DNA from: Candidatus Zixiibacteriota bacterium
GTDB taxonomy: Bacteria > Zixibacteria > MSB-5A5 > GN15 > JACZUZ01
Length of the DNA: 64,000 bases
Assembly (NCBI GenBank): GCA_024280835.1
Contig: JAJRPJ010000010.1
Span: 434,001-498,000, forward strand
Reading direction: 5' to 3'
Shown one piece after another: positions 28,172 through 37,303 of this stretch (position 1 is its first letter; every line of letters starts with the position of its first letter). Position numbers and translations under genes: made by a program. A model generated the notes under the pieces. The model was not told the origin of the DNA and did not search any database. It saw nothing but the letters and a program-made list of their open reading frames with translations.

Positions 28172-29325
28172 TGAAAATTGGAATTACTTGTTACCCATCT
28201 GCTGGTGGCTCTGGGATTGTTGCCACGGAACTAGGCATGAAACTCGCCGAAAGAGGTCACCAAGTACATTTCATCTCATCGGAGCCGCCGTTTCGTCTTA
28301 ATACCTATATGGAGAATGTTTTCTATCATCCTATAACTGTGGCGAACTATCCATTGTTCAAAAGTCCGCCATACACCTTGCCCTTGGCAGTCAAAATGGC
28401 TGAGATTTCAAAGAACTACGACTTGGACTTACTGCATGTGCATTATGCAATCCCACACGCCGCCTCGGCCTATTTGGCGCGCGAAATTCTCTCAGCCGAA
28501 GGCAAAGCTCCAAAGATAATCACGACCCTCCACGGAACCGACATAACTCTCGTCGGAGCCGATGCGTCATTCCATGACATAACTCAGTTTTCAATCAATC
28601 GCTCCGATGGTGTCACAGCGGTTTCGAACTACTTGGCCGAAGAGACAGTGCGCGAGTTTAATATTACTAAGGATATAAAAGTCATTCATAACTTTTTTGA
28701 CTCATCACGGTTCGAGCCGTCCGCCAACAAATGCGCCAAGTCACAATTCGCTGCGGAAAACGAGTTCTTGATTATTCATCTCTCTAATTTTCGACCAGTT
28801 AAACGCGCTCCTGATGTTATTGATATATTTGACCGCATCCAGAAAACACTCCCTGCCAAATTACTTTTGATAGGGGAAGGCCCAGATACAACACTTGTTC
28901 GCCGACTTGTCAAACGCAAGGGGATAGAGGACTCAGTGATTTTCTTAGGCGCACAAGTACGAGTCGAGGAAATTCTCCCCTGCGGTGACCTATTCCTTTT
29001 GCCATCACAGGAGGAATCCTTCGGTCTCTCGGCTCTGGAGGCTATGGCTTGCGGCGTTCCGTTAATCGGATCGCTCGGCTCAGGTATTAGCGAAGTTATC
29101 AGTGACGGTGAAACAGGCTTACTGCATCCAGTTGGTGACACCCCCGCAATGGCAAATTCTGCGATAGAATTGCTAAAAGACACTGCCCGACACAAACGCT
29201 TTCAAGAGGCCTCAATCTCCAGAGCGCGCGAGAATTTTCTGGATACAAATATTGTCACCGAATATGAGCGTTACTACGAATGTGTCCTTGAGCGTTGTAG
29301 GCAAGACGAGAATCTCAGAGTATGA
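28171..29325 (+). CDS. bshA: BshA, N-acetyl-alpha-D-glucosaminyl L-malate synthase
   Basis: 384 residues, a GT4-fold glycosyltransferase. The start has the BshA pattern (KIGITCYPSAGGSGIVATEL), then HVHYAIPHAASAYLA and TTLHGTDITLVG. The C-terminal half has the GT4 sugar-nucleotide motif (LPSQEESFGLSALEAMACG). It makes GlcNAc-malate from UDP-GlcNAc and malate, the first step to bacillithiol. The start codon overlaps the bshC stop (TAATG) and the end overlaps bshB1 (ATGA). Confidence 0.95.
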   Translation: MKIGITCYPSAGGSGIVATELGMKLAERGHQVHFISSEPPFRLNTYMENVFYHPITVANYPLFKSPPYTLPLAVKMAEISKNYDLDLLHVHYAIPHAASAYLAREILSAEGKAPKIITTLHGTDITLVGADASFHDITQFSINRSDGVTAVSNYLAEETVREFNITKDIKVIHNFFDSSRFEPSANKCAKSQFAAENEFLIIHLSNFRPVKRAPDVIDIFDRIQKTLPAKLLLIGEGPDTTLVRRLVKRKGIEDSVIFLGAQVRVEEILPCGDLFLLPSQEESFGLSALEAMACGVPLIGSLGSGISEVISDGETGLLHPVGDTPAMANSAIELLKDTARHKRFQEASISRARENFLDTNIVTEYERYYECVLERCRQDENLRV

Positions 29326-30053
29326 TAACTGACAAACCGACCAAACTTGACGCATTGGCGATTGCGGCGCACCGAGATGATATTGAAATCACTTGCGGTG
29401 GTTTAATGATAAAGCTCCATGACAAGGGTTACAAAACTGGAGCTCTAGATCTCACTCAAGGCGAAATGGGAACCCTAGGCGATGAACATGACCGCGCCGC
29501 CGAAGCGGTATGCGCCGCCGAGATAATGGGGCTGACATATCGCAATAATCTGGCTCTGCCAGATGCAGCTATCGAAGCCGATCGCGCATCACGCCTCAAA
29601 ATAGCACAGGTGATTCGTGACACACAGCCAGAACTTGTGATTCTACCGTTCTGGATTCAGCGACACCCCGATCATCTGACAACTCATGGAATCGGCTTCG
29701 ACGCCTGTTTCCTTGCAGGACTAAAGAAACTCAAAGAACTGCAGGGCAAGCCCCATCGCCCCCGCAAAATAATCTATTGCTCATCATTTCGCGATGTCGA
29801 TCATAGTTTTCTTGTGGACATCAGCGATCAAAAAGATCGCAAAGATAAAGCAGTCAAATGTTACAGTAGTCAGTTCAACCAAGGCGAAGCCTCCAAACAA
29901 ATCTACGCTCCCAACCAAAGTATCTTCGAATACATGGATATCTTCCAGCGTAAGTATGGCATGCGCGCTGGAACACAATATGCCGAGGCCTATGCTATCA
30001 AAGAGAATATTCTCATTGATGATCCTGTCAAAATGCCCATCCAATCGATTTAG
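29322..30053 (+). CDS. bshB1: BshB1-type GlcNAc-malate deacetylase (PIG-L family)
   Basis: 243 residues. PIG-L fold: the zinc motif reads AAHRDDIE near residue 14, so the usual His-Pro-Asp-Asp has Arg in place of Pro, while the His and the two Asp remain. A second conserved part is PFWIQRHPDHLTTHGIG near residue 107, with the further His ligand. It deacetylates GlcNAc-malate to GlcN-malate. The order bshC-bshA-bshB1 with overlapping starts strongly supports the assignment. Confidence 0.92.
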   Translation: MITDKPTKLDALAIAAHRDDIEITCGGLMIKLHDKGYKTGALDLTQGEMGTLGDEHDRAAEAVCAAEIMGLTYRNNLALPDAAIEADRASRLKIAQVIRDTQPELVILPFWIQRHPDHLTTHGIGFDACFLAGLKKLKELQGKPHRPRKIIYCSSFRDVDHSFLVDISDQKDRKDKAVKCYSSQFNQGEASKQIYAPNQSIFEYMDIFQRKYGMRAGTQYAEAYAIKENILIDDPVKMPIQSI

Positions 30054-30094
30054 CATACCAATACACTTCAATCCTAAATTCCGTAGGTGATGAT

Positions 30095-30556
30095 TTGGAC
30101 AATGACAATCTTGACACTAGCGGTATCATCAAAATCTTTCGCCACTACTTAGCTACTTTGGCTTTCAGGCTCAAAAGAGTAACCGATGGCGCCCCCGAAA
30201 GTTTTGCGAACTTCGACGCTGGCTCAGGCGTACGCAGTCCACTTGAGATTCTGAGGCATATGACCAAATTGCTGGGTTTCACTAAACACTTGCTCAATTC
30301 CTCAGAGACGACTTCATTAAAAGAAGTCGATTGGAACTCAGAGGTTGAGAGATTTGGCTCAGGCTTATCAGAATTGGATTTAGTTTTCCAAGAGCTACAA
30401 GCGCCCGACAATGAAAAACTCTTGCAAGCGCTCCAAGGCCCACTTGCTGATGCGATGACACACATTGGCCAGTTAGCAACATTGCGACGCATGGTTGGCG
30501 CTCCCCTAGAAGGTATCAGTTATGCCAGGGCCACTATCGAAGCAGGGAAATTCTAA
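30095..30556 (+). CDS. DinB-family protein, possible bacillithiol-dependent transferase
   Basis: 153 residues, all-helical. The start is TTG 30095, with AGGTGA just upstream. The layout fits the DinB/DfsB four-helix family: HYLATLAFRLKRVTDGAP at the N-terminus, EILRHMTKLLGFTKHLL in the middle and MTHIGQLATLRRM at the end, with the His residues that usually bind a metal. In Firmicutes, the DinB-like BstA is a bacillithiol S-transferase. The position 41 bases after bshB1 makes a similar role likely, but this is inference. Confidence 0.7.
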   Translation: MDNDNLDTSGIIKIFRHYLATLAFRLKRVTDGAPESFANFDAGSGVRSPLEILRHMTKLLGFTKHLLNSSETTSLKEVDWNSEVERFGSGLSELDLVFQELQAPDNEKLLQALQGPLADAMTHIGQLATLRRMVGAPLEGISYARATIEAGKF

Positions 30557-30588
30557 GCGTCAGGTTAACTTTTATAACAAGAGGCAAT

Positions 30589-31167
30589 ATGATGACTGTA
30601 CAGAAAAATGACTCCGAGATTCAAGCTCTCGAAGGAAAAGTCAGAGAAGCCAAGAAACAACTTCTCGAGGCGCTAAAGCAACGCTCGGGTGAAAGTGTGG
30701 AGGATTTCAAATTCAAACGCACCGATGGCTCAGCCGTGTCCCTCTCCGAACTCTTTGGTGAAAAGTCAGACCTGATAATCATTCACAATATGGGTCAAGA
30801 TTGCACATACTGCACTTTGTGGGCTGATGGCTTCAACGGACACTGGCGTCATCTGGCAGATCGCGCTGGCTTCGCTTTGGTATCTGGAGACGATGTCGCA
30901 ACTCTCAAAGAGTTTTCCGAAAGTCGCAATTGGGGCTTTACGTGTCTCTCGGGCGCAGATTCAAACTTCACCAAAGTCATGGGCTATCTCGACGAAAAAG
31001 GTTCGCGACTGCCTGGAGTTTCCACTTTCAAAAAGGAAGCCGATGGTGGAATCATCCGAGTTGCCCACACTTGGTTTGGTCCAGGAGATGACTTCTGCGC
31101 GACATGGCCTATTTTCGATATGCTTGATAATGGAGACTGCGGCTGGTCGCCAAAATTGCACTATTAG
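30589..31167 (+). CDS. DUF899-family thioredoxin-like protein
   Basis: 192 residues. The core matches the DUF899 thioredoxin-like family: FKFKRTDGSAVSLSELFGEK, IIIHNMGQDCTYCTLWADG, FALVSGDD and a C-terminal GDDFCATWPIFDML. A CxxC pair (CTYC) is in the redox position near residue 68. An N-terminal coiled helix (residues about 10-35) precedes it. AAGAGG lies before the ATG. As the last gene after bshC-A-B1 and the DinB gene, it could act in thiol-disulfide or peroxide chemistry with bacillithiol; no member of the family has a firm reaction that I can name. Confidence 0.8.
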   Translation: MMTVQKNDSEIQALEGKVREAKKQLLEALKQRSGESVEDFKFKRTDGSAVSLSELFGEKSDLIIIHNMGQDCTYCTLWADGFNGHWRHLADRAGFALVSGDDVATLKEFSESRNWGFTCLSGADSNFTKVMGYLDEKGSRLPGVSTFKKEADGGIIRVAHTWFGPGDDFCATWPIFDMLDNGDCGWSPKLHY

Positions 31168-31234
31168 ACCGCAATATCGGAGTCGCCATGGATTCTCGCT
31201 TCAATTGCCCCCGCTTTACTTCAAAGTATGGGAA

Positions 31235-31254
31235 AGCAACTATACATAGTTGCT
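31235..31254 (+). other. Near-perfect 20-nt palindrome between genes
   Basis: AGCAACTAT and ATAGTTGCT flank two central bases (AC). It lies in the 253-base gap between the DUF899 gene and the lipoprotein gene. It could be an operator or a short hairpin. Nothing else recognisable was seen in this gap. Confidence 0.35.
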
Positions 31255-31420
31255 CCAACCCGTCTGAAATTCTACGAATTTAACTTTTGCTTGCCAGTCA
31301 AGCTGTTGTTGTTCAGTGACTTGGCCTATTGCTGGACGTTTGGCGCCTCCCTTGCAATGTCTTTCCCTTGAAGGAACAACATGTAGAAATGGGATCACCC
31401 AAAGGAGAGGAAGCAAGACA

Positions 31421-32155
31421 GTGAAACACGGAATAATCAAAAACAGAATCACAACTATGCTCAAAGCAACGGTATCAGTATTCGCCTTTGCCGCTTTGCT
31501 TAGCGCGTGTGGCAACAGTGAATCGCCATTGACGTCAACATCAGGCACAGTTTCGATTGGTGTTGGACTAACCCCGAATGCGTCTTCTTTGGGCAATGGC
31601 GCCGAAGATAAACCAGTCTTGGCTGGTGCGGTTACAGCAGTTCAATTGACATCAGCCCAAATCGTGATTTCTAGCATTCGCATTAAGAGTGTTGGCGAAG
31701 ACACACTGGACTTCAATTCGCCGGCCCCAATAATTGTCAATCTTAATATCAATGGCGCCGCGCAAAGCATCGGTACTTTGTCATTACCGGCTGGTACTTA
31801 TGATGAAACCAGATTCAAGATCGATCAACTTGATTCAGCTGACGGTGCAGTGTACACAAGTAACCCGAATATGCAGGGAATCAGCATTCGCTTTGCTGGC
31901 TATGTCAACGGATTCGTCGATAGCACGTTCATGTGGACAACAGCGCTGGACGAAGAGCAGGTCTTTGAGCACCTGACCGCCTTTACAGTCGTAGCTGGAC
32001 AGACAACTAACCTGTCTTTCCAGTTCGACAATAGTAAATGGTTTGCTGACAAAGCTGGTACGTTCCTTGATCCTCGTGATGGCCAGAACCAGTCACAAAT
32101 CGAAAACAATGTTAAGAATGCTTTTGACATTGAAGAGAGTCAAGTCGTTCAATAG
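31421..32155 (+). CDS. Lipoprotein of unknown function (DUF4382-like)
   Basis: 244 residues. The start is GTG 31421, supported by AGGAGAGG (31403-31410) and a normal signal peptide ending in the lipobox LLSAC; upstream in-frame codons would add an unlikely polar extension. The mature part is a beta-rich domain (VTAVQLTSAQIVISSIRIKS; LPAGTYDETRFKIDQLD) similar in pattern to DUF4382 lipoproteins, with a C-terminal tail. Probably outer-membrane anchored; function unknown. It is followed by a strong terminator and convergent genes, so it forms its own transcription unit. Confidence 0.7.
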   Translation: MKHGIIKNRITTMLKATVSVFAFAALLSACGNSESPLTSTSGTVSIGVGLTPNASSLGNGAEDKPVLAGAVTAVQLTSAQIVISSIRIKSVGEDTLDFNSPAPIIVNLNINGAAQSIGTLSLPAGTYDETRFKIDQLDSADGAVYTSNPNMQGISIRFAGYVNGFVDSTFMWTTALDEEQVFEHLTAFTVVAGQTTNLSFQFDNSKWFADKAGTFLDPRDGQNQSQIENNVKNAFDIEESQVVQ

Positions 32156-32190
32156 TACATCTTGCATCACATCCTTGTAGTTTGTTTCGA

Positions 32191-32222
32191 AGAGGCGCGG
32201 TGACCACCGCGCCTCTTTTTTT
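32191..32222 (+). terminator. Rho-independent terminator between convergent genes
   Basis: AGAGGCGCGGT pairs with ACCGCGCCTCT around a 4-nt loop (11-bp stem), followed by a run of seven T (32216-32222). It ends the lipoprotein gene. The other strand lacks a comparable T-run. Confidence 0.92.
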
Positions 32223-32240
32223 GCAGGTTGTAAGTATGTC

Positions 32241-33176
32241 TCAGTCCAAAGCGGCTTGAAGCGATTTCTGTAGTAGGTCGGGAAAACTAATACCAGCGCC
32301 AACTGCGGACATTGGCGCCAAAGACAAATCAGTCATACCAGGAATAGTATTGATTTCCAAAAATTGCGGATTGTTTCCTGAGTCCAGCAAATAATCCACT
32401 CGCGCTAGTCCAGCGCATCTAAGCTCTGCATAGATTCTCCTAGAGTTGTCGCGAATGATTTCTCGTACTGACGAATCAATCTCTGCAGGGCAAAAATACT
32501 CAGAGCCGCCTTTGGTATACTTGGCCTTGTAGTCATACAGGCCACTCTTAGGCTTTATTTCCACAACTTCAAAAGGCTGCCCTTCAAAGACAGCTACAGT
32601 TAACTCACGACCTGCAATATACTCTTCGGCCATCCCGATACTGCAATTGTCACTAAGCAGCGCAAGAGCATCAGGCATTTGCGAAAGTTCACGCACCAAT
32701 GTCAGTCCGACAGTCGAGCCACCATCGGCTGGCTTGATAATTACAGGTAGCTCGATAGACTGTGCAATGTTTTCTCTAATCTCTTCGTGGTTATCGGTTA
32801 CTGGAAACTCTAGCCACTTGGGCGTCACTATTTGTAGTTTCAACGCCTGTGTCTTTGTCAGTGGTTTGTTCATTGCCAAAGCCGAGGCAGTCGAGCCTGA
32901 GCCAGTGAAACGCTTACCAGCTCGTTCCAAAACTCTCTGAACGTCACCATTTTCACCTGCGCCTCCATGCAGCACAATAAAGACAACTTCCGCTGCAATG
33001 ATTTCTGTGCGCGAAGCCAATTCATCTAGAGGAACAATGGCGCTGTCCAGTTCTGTAACTGAATAACCAAGTTCAATCAATCCAGCCTTAACCGCCAAAG
33101 AGCTAGCTAGAGAGACCTCGCGCTCAGCGGAATCTCCACCTGCCAGCACACAAACTTTAGGAGCTTGGTTGTTCAA
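32241..33176 (-). CDS. ddl: D-alanine-D-alanine ligase
   Basis: 311 residues, ATP-grasp fold. Clear motifs: VCVLAGGDSAEREVSLASS at the start, VFIVLHGGAGENGDVQ, PVIIKPADGGSTVGLTLV in the ATP-binding centre, and LEINTIPGMTDLSLAP near the end. It makes the D-Ala-D-Ala dipeptide for peptidoglycan in the cytoplasm. It is the last gene of a minus-strand run and overlaps dedA by four bases. Confidence 0.95.
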   Translation of the reverse strand: MNNQAPKVCVLAGGDSAEREVSLASSLAVKAGLIELGYSVTELDSAIVPLDELASRTEIIAAEVVFIVLHGGAGENGDVQRVLERAGKRFTGSGSTASALAMNKPLTKTQALKLQIVTPKWLEFPVTDNHEEIRENIAQSIELPVIIKPADGGSTVGLTLVRELSQMPDALALLSDNCSIGMAEEYIAGRELTVAVFEGQPFEVVEIKPKSGLYDYKAKYTKGGSEYFCPAEIDSSVREIIRDNSRRIYAELRCAGLARVDYLLDSGNNPQFLEINTIPGMTDLSLAPMSAVGAGISFPDLLQKSLQAALD

Positions 33177-33808
33177 TTACTATTTTCCTTTCGTAATCGC
33201 AAGTAACGAGTTATGGCATACAAAATGCCAAAGGCCACAACTACCAAAAATGCTACCTGATAGTTCTTGATGTATTTTACTAGCAATTCGAGATTGTCGA
33301 TGAAAAAATATGTCGCGCTCATTAGCAGTGCATTGAACACCCAAAACGAAAGCGAACTAAAGAAAGCCATTTTCCAAAAAGGCCAACGCGCAATCCCTGC
33401 TGACAGCGCGACAACAGTCCGAAAACCAACAATAAAACGACTCCCAGCGATTAGCGGCCAACCGCGTCTTTCAAGCCAGGCTTCAAGTTCGATTATCTTC
33501 TGACGTGGGAAATAGCGGAAATTCCTTTGCATAAAATAGCTGTGGCCATGCGTGTAACCGAATCTATAGATTAGCATTGTCGAAACAATACCGCCGAGAT
33601 AAGCGCAGAGGAACACTATAGCAAAAGATAGGTCTGAAGTTGCCGCTATAGCCGCGCCAACGACTGTGATAGTGTCACCAGGGAAGGGCGGGAAAATATT
33701 TTCGACAAATGAAGCTACCAACACCAATAGATAAATCCAAACCGCGCCCAGACCAAGAACCCAATTGGCTGTGTCATTGACATAATCACCAAGCGCGTGA
33801 AAATCCAT
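33173..33808 (-). CDS. DedA-family membrane protein
   Basis: 211 residues. It has the DedA/VTT signature: FVENIFPPFPGDTITVVGAA near residue 34, and SRFIVGFRTVVALSAGIARW near residue 122 with the conserved Arg and Gly. About five membrane helices. DedA proteins act in polyprenyl phosphate or phospholipid handling. It overlaps ddl by four bases and ispF by one. Confidence 0.92.
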   Translation of the reverse strand: MDFHALGDYVNDTANWVLGLGAVWIYLLVLVASFVENIFPPFPGDTITVVGAAIAATSDLSFAIVFLCAYLGGIVSTMLIYRFGYTHGHSYFMQRNFRYFPRQKIIELEAWLERRGWPLIAGSRFIVGFRTVVALSAGIARWPFWKMAFFSSLSFWVFNALLMSATYFFIDNLELLVKYIKNYQVAFLVVVAFGILYAITRYLRLRKENSN

Positions 33809-34317
33809 TAGCCCTGTTTCTCGCTCTCAGAGTCAGTCTTATAGAGAAGCGTCGTAGCAGTCGCCGCAATGCCTTCCTCGCGTCCCGTGAATCCGAGCTT
33901 TTCTGAAGTCGTGGCTTTGATATTCATTTGCGAACGCTCAATTAAAAGAATCTCGGCAATAATTTCAGCCATTTGCTCCGCATAGGGAGCCAACTTTGGT
34001 TGTTCGGCAATAATGACAGTATCAATATTGCCGATACTCCAACCTTGTTCGGACAGGATTCTGCCTGTTTCTTTAAGCAATTCGGTTGAACGAATCCCGC
34101 GATACTTTTCGTCAGTGTCGGGGAAATGTCTCCCTATATCAGGTAAACCCGCCGCGCCAAAGAGCGCGTCGCAAATCGCATGGATAACCACATCAGCGTC
34201 ACTATGTCCCGCCAATCCATCATTGTCACGAATCTTAACACCACCAAGTATCAGCGGACGCTTGGGGTCAAACTTATGGACGTCATAACCAATACCAACT
34301 CGGAAATTGCAGGACAT
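33808..34317 (-). CDS. ispF: 2-C-methyl-D-erythritol 2,4-cyclodiphosphate synthase
   Basis: 169 residues. The metal-binding DVHKF motif is at residue 12, GHSDADVVIHAICDALFGAA near residue 38, and HFPDTDEKYRG near residue 64; all are IspF hallmarks. It performs the fifth step of the MEP isoprenoid pathway. It overlaps ispD by one base. ispD and ispF are adjacent but separate, not fused. Confidence 0.97.
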   Translation of the reverse strand: MSCNFRVGIGYDVHKFDPKRPLILGGVKIRDNDGLAGHSDADVVIHAICDALFGAAGLPDIGRHFPDTDEKYRGIRSTELLKETGRILSEQGWSIGNIDTVIIAEQPKLAPYAEQMAEIIAEILLIERSQMNIKATTSEKLGFTGREEGIAATATTLLYKTDSESEKQG

Positions 34318-35030
34318 CAGCTTTTCCTCTCGACTGCTTTTGCTTGTTTTGCTTCACTGGCAAGTAACAATTGCGCCAATTCTAAATCTATCGGAGTCGT
34401 CACCTTCGGATTGGGATGCTCGGCGATGACTATTTGCGGATTCACTCCAAACCGCTCAACTACAAACGAATCATCAGTAGCGTTATTTTTAGAAGCGAAG
34501 CTTTCGTGCGCTTTCAATAATAAGTCCCGTTCAAAAACTTGAGGTGTGGTAGCCGCGTATAGCTCTTGACGATTAACAGTCTCAATGATCGTTCCTTCAG
34601 TAGCGCGCTTAATCGTATCAGAAATCCGTGTCACCAATACCGCGGCTCTGTTTGCTTTGGCTGACTCAATCACTCGACCAATATCCACAGGAGAAACCAA
34701 TGGCCTAGCGCCATCATGAATAGCGACTAGCTCAACGTCACTAGAAACTTCCAGTAAACCATTGCGCGTAGACTCGGCTCGTGACTCGCCACCAACAATC
34801 ACTCGACTAACTTTTCCGAAGCAATTCGCCTCAATGATTTTGTCATATGTGAAATCTACAAAATGCTCAGGAACTACAACAAAGATATCATCAATCTCAA
34901 GTGTGTCCTCGAAACGCGCGATAGTATGCGCCAAAAGTGGCTTGCCAGCAATTTCAAGAAACTGTTTCGGAGTTTTGGCGCCGAATCTCGAGCCTGAGCC
35001 ACCTGCGACTATGATTGCTAATGTTTTCAT
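34317..35030 (-). CDS. ispD: 2-C-methyl-D-erythritol 4-phosphate cytidylyltransferase
   Basis: About 237 residues from the Met at 35030; a TTG at 35057 would add nine residues that the family lacks. The nucleotide-binding start (AIIVAGGSGSRFG) is clear, as are VAIHDGARPLV and TPQVFERDLL. It makes CDP-methylerythritol for the MEP pathway; ispF, two steps later in the pathway, is the next gene. The usual Ala-Ala-Gly of the P-loop-like motif reads Ala-Gly-Gly, which is tolerated in the family. Confidence 0.96.
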   Translation of the reverse strand: MKTLAIIVAGGSGSRFGAKTPKQFLEIAGKPLLAHTIARFEDTLEIDDIFVVVPEHFVDFTYDKIIEANCFGKVSRVIVGGESRAESTRNGLLEVSSDVELVAIHDGARPLVSPVDIGRVIESAKANRAAVLVTRISDTIKRATEGTIIETVNRQELYAATTPQVFERDLLLKAHESFASKNNATDDSFVVERFGVNPQIVIAEHPNPKVTTPIDLELAQLLLASEAKQAKAVERKS

Positions 35031-35077
35031 CTTGTTTGTTACTACAATCTCTACCAATCGGAATTAAAAAAGAAAGT

Positions 35078-36148
35078 TCAGCGAATTAACATACAATCAC
35101 CATAACTATAGAAACGATACTGCTCGATAATAGCGTGCTCATAAGCGCCAATGACAATGTCGCGACCGACCAACGCCGACACAAGAATCAACAATGAAGA
35201 TTTTGGCAAATGAAAGTTCGTCAAAAGAGAGTCAACCACCAAAAACTCAAAGCCAGGACAAATATACAAATCAACCATACCAGCAAAATCTGAAACTTTG
35301 CGATCTGATCCAGACTTCCGCGCTACAAACTCTAATGTCCGAGTCACTGTTGTTCCAACTGCAATAATTTTGCCGCCAGCGGCTCTCGCATTGTTAATTT
35401 TCTCCGCGGTCTCCGCTGAAATCTCTGCCCACTCAGGGTCAACCCTATGGTCTTCAATTCGTTCAACTTGCACTGGTTTGAAAGTCCCTGGTCCGACATG
35501 CAAAGTCAACTTGGCAATTATTACACCCTTGCGCTCTAAAGCCTCAAGTATCTCATCTGTAAAATGCAATCCCGCAGTCGGAGCCGCAACCGCTCCAGAT
35601 TTGTCTTGATCAGCGAAAACTGTCTGATAACGATCGGTATCAGATTTATCTGCGGCACGCTGGATATAAGGTGGTAGGGGAGCCGAACCAAATTGCGAAA
35701 TAATTCTTTGCTCAATCTCGTAGTTGGCAAAAGTAACCTCCCAAGCCCCATCGGGATGTTTCCTAACCAGTGTCACTGCAAATCTCTCATCAGAGCCAAA
35801 GATGATCTCTTCACCTGCTTTGAGTCGCCCACTAGATTTAGTCAACGCTCGCCAAGAACACACAGAGCCATCATCACTCGTGTCTGTCAATTTACGAACC
35901 AGAAAAATCTCAACTGCGCCACCAGAGCGTCGTTTACCATTTTGCAAACGAGCAGGAAACACCGAGGTGTCATTGAGAACCAAACAATCACCCGCCTGCA
36001 AATTATCCGCAAAACTACTGAACTGCGAGTCCGAAAATTGCCCTGACTCTTTGTCGAGAACCAACATCTTCGAATCTGCGCGCTTCTCCAATGGATACTG
36101 CGCAATCAATTCGTCTGGCAGATGATAATCAAAAAGTGAAATGTCCAT
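35078..36148 (-). CDS. queA: S-adenosylmethionine:tRNA ribosyltransferase-isomerase
   Basis: 356 residues, the usual length. The N-terminus ISLFDYHLPDELIAQYPLEKR is diagnostic, as are AAPTAGLHFT near residue 190, LHVGPGTFKPV near residue 217 and LLTNFHLPKSSLLILVSA near residue 308. It converts preQ1 in tRNA to epoxyqueuosine. It ends 20 bases before the ispD start and begins 66 bases after the ruvB stop. Confidence 0.97.
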   Translation of the reverse strand: MDISLFDYHLPDELIAQYPLEKRADSKMLVLDKESGQFSDSQFSSFADNLQAGDCLVLNDTSVFPARLQNGKRRSGGAVEIFLVRKLTDTSDDGSVCSWRALTKSSGRLKAGEEIIFGSDERFAVTLVRKHPDGAWEVTFANYEIEQRIISQFGSAPLPPYIQRAADKSDTDRYQTVFADQDKSGAVAAPTAGLHFTDEILEALERKGVIIAKLTLHVGPGTFKPVQVERIEDHRVDPEWAEISAETAEKINNARAAGGKIIAVGTTVTRTLEFVARKSGSDRKVSDFAGMVDLYICPGFEFLVVDSLLTNFHLPKSSLLILVSALVGRDIVIGAYEHAIIEQYRFYSYGDCMLIR

Positions 36149-36214
36149 GGAGATTAGTACGGAAGAGGTGAATGTGACGGCGCAAGTGCTATAAGATAAC
36201 GGTAGGTGCGCCTA

Positions 36215-37270
36215 CTAAAATAATGTTTCCTGCTGGTCATCAGTTTGCGAGCCAACCAATTCTTTGGGAAGCGCCACTCCAAGATGTTTGCAGGCGCGTT
36301 CGGTGGCCATTCGGCCGCGCGGTGTGCGTTGGACAAATCCGATTTTCAATAAATATGGCTCAACCATATCCACGAGTGTGTCCATTTCCTCAGATAGTGT
36401 CGCCGCCAGCGCCTCGACACCAACAGGGCCGCCTTTGTAATAATCAATAATCACTTTCAAAAACTTTCTGTCGAGTGAATCCAAGCCCCTCGAGTCGATG
36501 CCCTCAGTATCTAGAGCCGTCGAAGAAATCTTTGGTGTAATAACACCATCAAATTTGACCGAAGAATAATCACGCACCCGACGCAAAAGTCGATTCGCAA
36601 TTCGTGGTGTGCCGCGACTGCGTCCTGCAATCACTCCAGCCGACTCTTGATCAATCTCTGTATTCAATAATCCCGCCGAGCGCATCACAATTTCGGCCAG
36701 CTCATCAACAGGATAAAAATCCAAATGATAGAACAACCCAAACCTATCCCGAAGTGGCGCCGAAAGTAATCCCGCGCGTGTAGTTGCTCCCACCAAAGTA
36801 AATCGCTTAAGCGGCACATTGATAACTTTTGCAAAAGCCCCTTTGTCCACCACAAAATCGACCTTAAAATCCTCAATCGCTGGATAAATAAACTCTTCAA
36901 TCGCTGGCCCCAAACGGTGAATCTCATCAATAAACAGCACATCGCCCTCATTGAGATTCGTCAGTATCCCCATCAAATCGCCAGTGCGAGTCAATGAAGG
37001 CCCCGAGGTTGCCACAAGTTTGGAATTCATTTCATTGGCGATAATATGCGCAAGTGTCGTCTTGCCGAGTCCAGGGGGGCCATAAAGCAGGACATGCTCG
37101 CATGGCTCACCGCGTTTTTTGGCGGCTGTCAGCGGCACATGCAATTTCTCGCAAAGCGCTTTTTGCCCGACATATTCCGAGAGGGTAGATGGCCGCAATG
37201 TAAAATTGACCAAATCCTCATCAGCGGATATTTCAGCTCCAGTTATGACTCGCTCTCTACTCACAGACAT
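36215..37270 (-). CDS. ruvB: Holliday junction branch migration DNA helicase RuvB
   Basis: About 351 residues from ATG 37270; a TTG at 37282 would add four. The Walker A motif is GPPGLGKTTLA, Walker B is FIDEIHRLG, sensor 1 is GATTRAGLLSAPLRDRFG, and the arginine finger region and C-terminal winged helix (GFVQRTPRGRMAT) are in place. ruvA and ruvC are not next to it in this window. It is the first gene of the minus-strand run that continues to ddl. Confidence 0.97.
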   Translation of the reverse strand: MSVSRERVITGAEISADEDLVNFTLRPSTLSEYVGQKALCEKLHVPLTAAKKRGEPCEHVLLYGPPGLGKTTLAHIIANEMNSKLVATSGPSLTRTGDLMGILTNLNEGDVLFIDEIHRLGPAIEEFIYPAIEDFKVDFVVDKGAFAKVINVPLKRFTLVGATTRAGLLSAPLRDRFGLFYHLDFYPVDELAEIVMRSAGLLNTEIDQESAGVIAGRSRGTPRIANRLLRRVRDYSSVKFDGVITPKISSTALDTEGIDSRGLDSLDRKFLKVIIDYYKGGPVGVEALAATLSEEMDTLVDMVEPYLLKIGFVQRTPRGRMATERACKHLGVALPKELVGSQTDDQQETLF

Positions 37271-37303
37271 ATAGTCGCGCAAAAAACGATTCAGGTCAAT
37301 AGG

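Noticed and set aside
25435-29325. Possible UGA (Sec) readthrough at the TGA stops before corA and bshB1
   Set aside because: The TGA stops are part of ordinary GTGA/ATGA overlaps, both upstream proteins are complete, and no Cys-aligned position lies beyond.
31316-31420. Longer N-terminus of the lipoprotein
   Set aside because: It would place 35 polar residues before a normal lipoprotein signal peptide; GTG 31421 has a ribosome site and the signal starts there.
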